The position numbers were made by a program, and so were the translations under genes. Below, in pieces: positions 58,077 through 64,000 of a DNA stretch of 64,000 nt (positions are counted from its first letter, which is position 1; each line of letters starts with the position of its first letter). Below the pieces are notes generated by a model. The model saw nothing but the letters and a program-made list of their open reading frames with translations. It did no database searches and was not told where the DNA came from. The stretch comes from Streptomyces eurythermus (lineage in GTDB: Bacteria; Actinomycetota; Actinomycetes; Streptomycetales; Streptomycetaceae): positions 62,001 to 126,000 of the forward strand of contig NZ_BMSK01000004.1 of assembly GCF_014649115.1 (NCBI RefSeq), read 5' to 3'.

Positions 58077-58886
58077 ATGCCCGCTCCCCGCACCGTCCTG
58101 CTCACCGGCGCCGCCGGCGGGCTCGGCACCCTGATGCGCTCCCTGCTGCCGGCGTACGGCTACACGCTGCGCCTGTTCGACGTGCGCCCCGTCGAGGGCG
58201 AGCCGGACGCCGTCACCGCCGACCTCACCGACAAGGACGCGCTGCGCGAGGCGGTCCGGGGCGTGGACGCCGTACTGCACCTCGCGGGCATCTCCCTGGA
58301 GGCGCCCTTCGAGAAGATCCTCCGGTCGAACATCGAGGGCACCTACAACCTGTACGAGGCCGCGCGCCGGGAAGGCGTGGCGCGGATCGTCTTCGCCTCC
58401 TCCAACCACGCCGTCGGCTTCACCCCGGCCCCGCGCCCGGGCGAGCCGCTCATCCCGGTCGACACCCCGCGCCGCCCGGACACCTTCTACGGCCTCTCGA
58501 AGTCCTTCGGCGAGGACCTGGCCCAGCTCTACTGGGACAAGCACGGCCTGGAGACCGTCTCGGTGCGCATCGGCTCCTGCTTCCCGGAACCCACCAGCGT
58601 GCGCATGCTCTCGGTGTGGATGAGCCCCGCCGACGGCGCCCGCCTCTTCCACGCGGCGCTGACCGCCGAGGGGGTCGGCCACACGGTGGTCTACGGCTCC
58701 TCCGCCAACACCCGCCTGTGGTGGGACCTGAGCAGCGCCCGGGCGCTCGGCTACGAGCCCCGGGACGACTCCGAGCCGTACGCGGCGAAGCTCGTCGCCG
58801 AGCAGGGCGAGCTGGACCCGGAGAACCCGGCCCACGGCCACCTCGGCGGGCACTTCGTCAACGACCCGCCCATCTGGCCGTACTGA
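58077..58886 (+). CDS. udh: Uronate dehydrogenase
   Basis: NAD-dependent short-chain/epimerase-fold enzyme of 269 residues that oxidises galacturonate or glucuronate to the aldaro-lactone. It has the Rossmann loop LLTGAAGGLGTLMRSLL, substrate Ser in FASSNHAVGFTPAP, the YxxxK in FYGLSKSFGEDLA and the C-terminal GHFVNDPPIW. Length and motifs match characterised Udh enzymes. It has a good AAGGAGAT ribosome-binding site. A strong hairpin follows. Confidence 0.9.
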   Translation: MPAPRTVLLTGAAGGLGTLMRSLLPAYGYTLRLFDVRPVEGEPDAVTADLTDKDALREAVRGVDAVLHLAGISLEAPFEKILRSNIEGTYNLYEAARREGVARIVFASSNHAVGFTPAPRPGEPLIPVDTPRRPDTFYGLSKSFGEDLAQLYWDKHGLETVSVRIGSCFPEPTSVRMLSVWMSPADGARLFHAALTAEGVGHTVVYGSSANTRLWWDLSSARALGYEPRDDSEPYAAKLVAEQGELDPENPAHGHLGGHFVNDPPIWPY

Positions 58887-58894
58887 AACCCCCG

Positions 58895-58924
58895 CCGGCC
58901 GCCGGGTGACTCCCCGGCGGCCGG
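58895..58924 (+). terminator. Terminator after udh
   Basis: A perfect 12-bp stem (58895-58906 with 58913-58924, CCGGCCGCCGGG type) and 6-base loop start eight bases after the stop. The remaining 247 bases before the DeoR gene show no further gene. Confidence 0.85.
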
Positions 58925-59171
58925 AAACCGACGTCCACGCGCGCGGGCGGGCACCGAACGGGCCCGCCCGCCGCCGTGTCCGGGCACCCGCGGTGCCCGA
59001 ACCCACCCGGTGCCGGACGGCCGCGCAGGTCCGCCCCGGACACGCCTCGGGTGAAGCGGGCACAAACGGGCAGCATCGGGCCCGCGACAGACCTGGTCAG
59101 CGCCGCGCACCGGCGGTAGAACTTCCCCCATGGGCCCGAACGGGCAACTCCACAGGGAGGTGGGTGACGAC

Positions 59172-59942
59172 ATGGGCACGCGGACCGCGGAGGAACGCCG
59201 GCGCGAGATCGTGCGGGCCGCCCGCGCCACCGGCTCGGTGGACGTCTCCGCCCTCGCCTCCGAACTCGGCGTGGCCAAGGAGACCATCCGGCGCGATCTG
59301 CGCGCGCTGGAGGACCACGGCCTCGTCCGCCGCACCCACGGCGGCGCCTACCCGGTGGAGAGCGCCGGCTTCGAGACGACGCTCGCCTTCCGCGCCACCA
59401 GCCGGGTGCCCGAGAAACGCCGGATCGCCGCCGCGGCGGCCGGGCTGCTCGGGGAGGCCGAGACGGTCTTCGTCGACGAGGGCTTCACCCCGCGGCTCAT
59501 CGCCGAGGCGCTGCCCCGGGACCGGCCGCTGACCGTCGTGACCGCCTCCCTGCCGGTCGCGGGCGCCCTCGCGGAGGCCGACCAGGTGTCCGTGCTGCTG
59601 CTCGGCGGCCGGGTCCGCCCGGGCACACTGGCCACCGTCGACCACTGGACGACGAAGATGCTGGCCGGCTTCGTGATCGACCTCGCCTACATCGGGGCCA
59701 ACGGCATATCCCGCGAGTACGGCCTGACCACCCCCGACCCGGCGGTCAGCGAGGTGAAGGCGCAGGCCGTCCGGGCCGCCCGCCGCACCGTCTTCGCGGG
59801 CGTGCACAGCAAGTTCGGCGCGGTGAGCTTCTGCCGGTTCGCGGAGGTCGGCGGGCTGGAGGCGATCGTGACCAGCACCCTCCTGCCGTCCGCCGAGGCC
59901 CACCGCTACTCCCTGCTGGGCCCCCAGGTCATCCGGGTCTGA
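59172..59942 (+). CDS. DeoR-family transcriptional regulator
   Basis: 256 residues. The helix-turn-helix is VDVSALASELGVAKETIRRDLRALEDHG with the wing VRRTHGGA. The effector domain of the ISOCOT type has FVDEGFTPRLIAEAL, VVTASLPVAGALAEAD and LLGGRVRPGTLATVDH. It probably senses a phosphorylated or free sugar alcohol and represses the following ABC operon. ATG 59172 with GGGAGG 11 bases upstream is chosen; ATG 59130 is in frame. Confidence 0.88.
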   Translation: MGTRTAEERRREIVRAARATGSVDVSALASELGVAKETIRRDLRALEDHGLVRRTHGGAYPVESAGFETTLAFRATSRVPEKRRIAAAAAGLLGEAETVFVDEGFTPRLIAEALPRDRPLTVVTASLPVAGALAEADQVSVLLLGGRVRPGTLATVDHWTTKMLAGFVIDLAYIGANGISREYGLTTPDPAVSEVKAQAVRAARRTVFAGVHSKFGAVSFCRFAEVGGLEAIVTSTLLPSAEAHRYSLLGPQVIRV

Positions 59943-60038
59943 CCCACCCGCCCCACCCAGCCGCCCCTTCCCTGGCCGCGGCACCCCTTCATACGCCCTT
60001 TATCACCCTTTACCTCCCCTTCTCTCCAGGAGTGATCC

Positions 60039-61406
60039 ATGCGCACCCCGAGCCGACGGAGGCCGCGAGCGGCGCTCGCCGTGGCCGCCGGGACGCTGCT
60101 CGCCCCGCTGCTGTCCGGCTGCTGGGCCGGTGCGGGCGGGTCCGGTTCCGGCGGCGACGCCATCAACGTCCTGATGGTCAACAACCCGCAGATGACCGAG
60201 TTGCGGAAGCTGACCGCCACCCACTTCACCCGGGACACCGGCATCAAGGTCAACTTCACGGTCCTGCCGGAGAACGACGTCCGCGACAAGATCAGCCAGG
60301 ACTTCGCCAACCAGGCCGGCCAGTACGACGTCGCCACCCTGTCCAACTACGAGATACCGATCTACGCCCGCAACGGCTGGCTGCGCGAGATGGACTCGTA
60401 CGTGGCCAAGGACCCCTCGTACGACGAACCGGACGTCCTGCGCCCCCTGCGCGAGGCCCTCACCGGCGCCGACGGCAAGCTCTACGGGCAGCCCTTCTAC
60501 GGCGAGTCGTCCTTCCTGATGTACCGCAAGGACGTGTTCGCGGCGAAGGGCCTGACGATGCCCGCCCGCCCCACCTGGCGCCAGGTCGCCGAGCTGGCCG
60601 CGAAGACGGACGGCGCCCGGCCCGGCATGCGGGGCATCTGCCTGCGCGGACTGCCCGGCTGGGGCGAGCTGACGGCACCGCTGACCACCGTCGTGAACAC
60701 CTTCGGGGGCACCTGGTTCGACAAGGACTTCAAGGCCCGGCTCGACTCGCCCGCCTTCCGGCAGGCGACCGAGTTCTACGTCGGCCTGGTCCGCCGGCAC
60801 GGCGAGTCCGGCGCCGCCCAGTCCGGCTTCGCCGAGTGCCTGAACAACATGACCCAGGGCAAGACCGCCATGTGGTACGACGCCACCTCCGCCGCCGGAC
60901 TGCTGGAGGCGAAGGGCTCCCCGGTGCGCGGCAAGCTCGGCTACGCCCCCGCGCCCGTGGAACGCACCGCCTCCTCCGGCTGGCTCTACACCTGGGCCTG
61001 GGGCATCCAGCAGTCCTCCCGCAACCCGGACAAGGCCTGGAAGTTCGTCTCCTGGGCGTCCGGCAAGGGCTACGAACGGCTGGTCGGCGAGACCAGCGGC
61101 TGGGCGAACGTCCCGGCGGGCAAACGGGCCTCGACGTACGCGAACGCCGACTACCGGGCGTCCGCCGCCGCCTTCCAGGACATGACCAGGAAGGCCATCG
61201 AGAGCAGCCGCCCGGACGACCCCGGCGTCCAGCCGCGCCCCGCGCCCGGCATCCAGTTCGTCGGCATCCCCGAGTTCACCGATCTGGGCACCAAGGTCTC
61301 CCAGGAGATCAGCGCGGCCATCGCCGGACGCCAGTCCGTCGCCTCGGCGCTGCGCGAGTCCCAGCGGCTCGCCGAACGGATCTCCGAGGAGTACGAGGGA
61401 CGATGA
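60039..61406 (+). CDS. ABC transporter substrate-binding lipoprotein, sugar-alcohol type
   Basis: 455 residues, lipobox LLSGC (Cys28). Family 1 solute-binding protein with AINVLMVNNPQMTELRKL and YDVATLSNYEIPIYARNGWL, resembling receptors for mannitol/sorbitol-type polyols. It is the first structural gene of the operon and overlaps the permease by four bases. ATG 60039 is preceded by CAGGAGTGAT. Confidence 0.9.
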   Translation: MRTPSRRRPRAALAVAAGTLLAPLLSGCWAGAGGSGSGGDAINVLMVNNPQMTELRKLTATHFTRDTGIKVNFTVLPENDVRDKISQDFANQAGQYDVATLSNYEIPIYARNGWLREMDSYVAKDPSYDEPDVLRPLREALTGADGKLYGQPFYGESSFLMYRKDVFAAKGLTMPARPTWRQVAELAAKTDGARPGMRGICLRGLPGWGELTAPLTTVVNTFGGTWFDKDFKARLDSPAFRQATEFYVGLVRRHGESGAAQSGFAECLNNMTQGKTAMWYDATSAAGLLEAKGSPVRGKLGYAPAPVERTASSGWLYTWAWGIQQSSRNPDKAWKFVSWASGKGYERLVGETSGWANVPAGKRASTYANADYRASAAAFQDMTRKAIESSRPDDPGVQPRPAPGIQFVGIPEFTDLGTKVSQEISAAIAGRQSVASALRESQRLAERISEEYEGR

Positions 61407-62338
61407 CCGCGACGACCGCACCCCTGACCCGCACCCCGGTACGCGCCGCCCGCCGGCCCCCCGCCCGGCTGCGCGCCTGGGCCACCCGGGCCCCGCTGCT
61501 GCCCGCCCTGGTCTTCCTGATCGCCGTCACCCAGCTGCCGTTCGTGGCCACGCTGGTGATCTCCTTCTTCGACTGGAACGCCCTGTACCCCAAGGCCCGC
61601 CGCTTCACCGGCCTGGACAACTACCGCCAGGTCCTGACCGACGCGGACCTGCGCCACTCGGTGTGGACGACCGTGCTGCTCACCGCGGCGGTGGTGCTGG
61701 CCAGCCTGGTCCTGGGACTCGTGCTGGCGCTGCTGCTCGACCGCCGGTTCCGCGGCCGGGGCATCGTGCGCACCCTGCTCATCGCGCCGTTCCTGGTGGT
61801 GCCGGTGGCCGCGGCCCTGCTGTGGAAGCATGTGCTCTACAACCCTGAATACGGCTTGTTGAATGGCTTGTCGCACTATGTGGGCGGCCCACAGCCCGAC
61901 TGGATCTCCCGCACCCCGCTGCTCGCCGTCGAGGTCTCCCTGGTGTGGCAGTGGACGCCGTTCATGATGCTCATCCTGCTGGCCGGGCTGCAGAGCCGGG
62001 ACCAGCAGCAGATCGAGGCGGCCCGGGTGGACGGCGCGGGCGACTGGCAGATCTTCGTCCACCTCACGCTGCCGCACCTGCGCCGCTACCTCGAACTCGG
62101 CGCCCTGCTGGGCTCGATCTACATCGTGCAGAACTTCGACGCGGTGTTCACGATCACCTCCGGCGGCCTGGGCACCGCCAACCTGCCCTACACCGTGTAC
62201 CAGAGCTTCTACCAGGCCCACGAGAACGGCCTGGCCTCCGCCGCCGGGGTCCTGGTGGTCATCGGCTCGCTCGTCCTCGCGACGTTCGCGCTGCGCGTGG
62301 TGTCGTCGCTGTTCCGCGAGGAGGTGTCCCGCGCATGA
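61403..62338 (+). CDS. ABC transporter permease, MalF type (polyol operon)
   Basis: 311 residues, six helices. The EAA loop is IEAARVDGAGDWQIFVHLTLPHLRRY. It begins at ATG 61403 overlapping the binding-protein stop, and ends overlapping the next permease start as ATGA. A short stretch near 61840-61880 has unusual codons for this genome (for example AATGGCTTG). Confidence 0.92.
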   Translation: MTATTAPLTRTPVRAARRPPARLRAWATRAPLLPALVFLIAVTQLPFVATLVISFFDWNALYPKARRFTGLDNYRQVLTDADLRHSVWTTVLLTAAVVLASLVLGLVLALLLDRRFRGRGIVRTLLIAPFLVVPVAAALLWKHVLYNPEYGLLNGLSHYVGGPQPDWISRTPLLAVEVSLVWQWTPFMMLILLAGLQSRDQQQIEAARVDGAGDWQIFVHLTLPHLRRYLELGALLGSIYIVQNFDAVFTITSGGLGTANLPYTVYQSFYQAHENGLASAAGVLVVIGSLVLATFALRVVSSLFREEVSRA

Positions 62339-63159
62339 GGACCGTACGCCGCCACGGGGCCGGCCTGCTGGCCTGGTTCGCCGGGATCGTGTTCTTCCTG
62401 CCCATCGCCTGGATGGCGCTGACGTCCTTCCACTCCGAGGCGGACGCGGCGACCAACCCGCCGTCCTTCACCGCCGCCCTGACCCTCGACGGCTACCGCG
62501 CGTTCTTCGGCAGCGACGGCGGCGCGAGCCCCTGGCCCGCGCTGGCCAACTCGGCGGTGGCCTCCCTCGCCTCGACGCTGCTGGTGCTGCTGCTGGCCCT
62601 TCCGGCCGCGTACGCGCTGTCGATCCGGCCGGTGCGGAAGTGGACGGACGTGCTGTTCTTCTTCCTGTCGACGAAGATGCTGCCGGCCGTGGCGGGCCTG
62701 CTGCCCGTCTACCTGTTCGCCAAGGACGCCGGGCTGCTCGACAACATCTGGCTGCTGGTCGTCCTGTACACCTCCATGAACCTGCCGATCGCGGTGTGGA
62801 TGATGCAGTCCTTCCTCGCCGAGGTGCCGGTCGCGGTCATCGAGGCGGCCCGGGTGGACGGGGCCCGGCTCCCGGTCGTCCTCACCCGCGTGGTGGCCCC
62901 CATCGCCCTGCCCGGCATCGCCGCCACCGCCCTGATCTGCTTCATCTTCAGCTGGAACGAACTGCTCTTCGCCCGGGTCCTGACGGGCGTGGTCGCCGAG
63001 ACCGCCCCCGTCTTCCTGACCGGCTTCATCACCAGCCAGGGCCTGTTCCTGGCGAAGGTGTGCGCCGCGTCGCTCGTCATCTCCCTGCCGGTACTCGCCG
63101 CGGGGTTCGCCGCCCAGGACAAGCTGGTCCAGGGCCTGTCGTTGGGAGCCGTGAAATGA
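62335..63159 (+). CDS. ABC transporter permease, MalG type (polyol operon)
   Basis: 274 residues with six helices. The EAA loop is IEAARVDGARLPVVLTRVVAPIALPG. Start and stop overlap both neighbours by four bases. No ATPase gene occurs before the window ends; it may lie downstream or be the shared MsiK type. Confidence 0.92.
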   Translation: MRTVRRHGAGLLAWFAGIVFFLPIAWMALTSFHSEADAATNPPSFTAALTLDGYRAFFGSDGGASPWPALANSAVASLASTLLVLLLALPAAYALSIRPVRKWTDVLFFFLSTKMLPAVAGLLPVYLFAKDAGLLDNIWLLVVLYTSMNLPIAVWMMQSFLAEVPVAVIEAARVDGARLPVVLTRVVAPIALPGIAATALICFIFSWNELLFARVLTGVVAETAPVFLTGFITSQGLFLAKVCAASLVISLPVLAAGFAAQDKLVQGLSLGAVK

Positions 63160-64000
63160 AGGCCGCCGTCATCGAGTCCGTGGGCCGCGCCGTCGTCACC
63201 GAGGTCCCCGACCCGGTGCCAGGACCCCGCGAGGTCGTCGTCGAGGTCGCCGCCTGCGGTCTGTGCGGCACCGACCTGCACATCCTCCAGGGCGAGTTCG
63301 CGCCCAAGCTGCCGATCGTGCCGGGGCACGAGTTCGCCGGCGAGGTGGTCGGGGTCGGCACCCAGGTCACGGAGCTGTCGCCCGGCGACCGGGTCGCGGT
63401 CGACCCCTCCCTGTACTGCCACGAGTGCCGCTACTGCCGCACCGGCCACAACAACCTCTGCGAACGCTGGGCGGCGATCGGCGTGACGACGGCCGGCGGC
63501 GCGGCCCGGTACGCCGTCGCCCCCGTGGCGAACTGCGTACGGCTGCCCGAGCACGTGCGCACCGAGGACGCCGCCCTGGTGGAACCCCTGTCCTGCGCGG
63601 TACGCGGCTACGACGTGCTGCGCTCCCGCCTCGGCGCGCACGTGCTGATCTACGGCTCCGGGACGATGGGCCTGATGATGCTGGAGCTGGCCAAGCGGAC
63701 CGGCGCGGCGAGCGTGGACGTGGTCGACGTGAACCCGGCCCGCCTGGAGACCGCCCGCCGGCTCGGCGTCACGGGCGCGGCGGGGGGCGCGGACGAACTG
63801 GACCGGCCGCAGGGCTGGGACGTGGTCGTGGACGCGACCGGCAACGCGGCGGCGATCCAGGACGGCCTGGACCGGGTGGCGAAGGCGGGCACCTTCCTCC
63901 AGTTCGGCGTGGCGGACTACGCGACCCGCGTGACCATCGACCCGTACCGGATCTACAACCAGGAGATCACGATCACCGGTTCCATGGCCGTGCTGCACAG
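63156..64000 (+). CDS. Zinc-dependent polyol/alcohol dehydrogenase, cut by window end
   Basis: Medium-chain dehydrogenase; 281 residues are visible. The catalytic zinc site is CGLCGTDLH and PGHEFAGEVVG; the structural zinc site CHECRYCRTGHNNLC has all four Cys. The cofactor loop is YGSGTMGLMMLELAKRTG. It probably oxidises the polyol imported by the operon (sorbitol/xylitol/mannitol-type). It starts at ATG 63156, overlapping the permease stop; the C-terminus lies beyond the window. Confidence 0.9.
   Translation, partial: MKAAVIESVGRAVVTEVPDPVPGPREVVVEVAACGLCGTDLHILQGEFAPKLPIVPGHEFAGEVVGVGTQVTELSPGDRVAVDPSLYCHECRYCRTGHNNLCERWAAIGVTTAGGAARYAVAPVANCVRLPEHVRTEDAALVEPLSCAVRGYDVLRSRLGAHVLIYGSGTMGLMMLELAKRTGAASVDVVDVNPARLETARRLGVTGAAGGADELDRPQGWDVVVDATGNAAAIQDGLDRVAKAGTFLQFGVADYATRVTIDPYRIYNQEITITGSMAVLH

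Overview
This window looks like a chromosomal segment of a Streptomyces. The DNA is very GC-rich. Many genes start with GTG or TTG, and neighbouring genes often overlap by ATGA or GTGA. The gene families are typical of the genus: ectABCD, a SigE-family sigma factor, a LAXTG sortase substrate, and sugar ABC importers without their own ATPase. From memory, the order cobalamin genes, LAETG protein, ectABCD, penicillin-binding protein, SigE-like sigma factor, pectinolytic genes resembles the S. coelicolor SCO185x-SCO188x region; I could not check this by alignment.

Layout. (1) 1-10876: a cobalamin operon on the plus strand (chelatase D-like subunit, cobO, cobB, cobI, cobM, cobL, cbiG-cobJ, cobH, cbiX, cobC). 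It is interrupted by a minus-strand ZIP-type metal transporter with a His-rich tandem repeat. (2) 11001-16861: LAETG surface protein, amidohydrolase, polar amino-acid ABC transporter, and a divergent class V aminotransferase ending at a clear intrinsic terminator. (3) 17186-20394: ectABCD for ectoine and 5-hydroxyectoine. (4) 20448-24088: Old Yellow Enzyme with a divergent MarR regulator, a class V aminotransferase-like protein and a DsbA/FrnE-like protein. (5) 24276-29863: a likely accessory island. It has a DUF6461-like protein, a frameshifted methyltransferase relic, a small conserved protein, an XRE/TPR-type regulator and, divergently, four short overlapping ORFs followed by a radical SAM protein with a Cys-rich tail and an APH-fold phosphotransferase. 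This is the best candidate here for an undescribed system. (6) 30015-38914: AraC/DJ-1 regulator with a divergent MFS pump, semialdehyde dehydrogenase with a divergent IclR regulator, GNAT, penicillin-binding protein, sigma factor and its partner. (7) 38940-57837: acid phosphatase, then a large minus-strand pectin-degradation region. It holds pectinesterase, pectate lyase, rhamnogalacturonan acetylesterase, a sugar-binding lipoprotein, a decayed secreted lyase, GH43, DUF6807, a Gfo/Idh oxidoreductase, two permeases, an IlvD/Edd dehydratase, a DapA-family enzyme, GntR, a divergent MFS, an uncharacterised protein and KdgD. (8) 58077-64000: uronate dehydrogenase, then a DeoR-regulated polyol-type ABC operon ending in a truncated zinc alcohol dehydrogenase.

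How the genes fit together. The pectin genes can be read as a full route. Secreted enzymes de-esterify and cleave pectin, the ABC system imports oligosaccharides, uronate dehydrogenase oxidises uronate to aldarate, and KdgD forms 2-oxoglutarate semialdehyde. In parallel, the IlvD/Edd enzyme and the second DapA enzyme fit oxidative pentose (arabonate) breakdown to the same semialdehyde. The dehydrogenase at 32694-34223, 23 kb away, would convert that product to 2-oxoglutarate. A shared promoter motif (34290-34314 and 57863-57887) independently links that dehydrogenase and its IclR regulator to the kdgD/udh promoter.

A second cross-locus pattern is that several genes are followed by tandem repeats that copy their own last codons and stop codon (10850-10937, 18978-19060, 32423-32660, 55461-55740). 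I saw no tRNA, rRNA, CRISPR array, insertion sequence or riboswitch.
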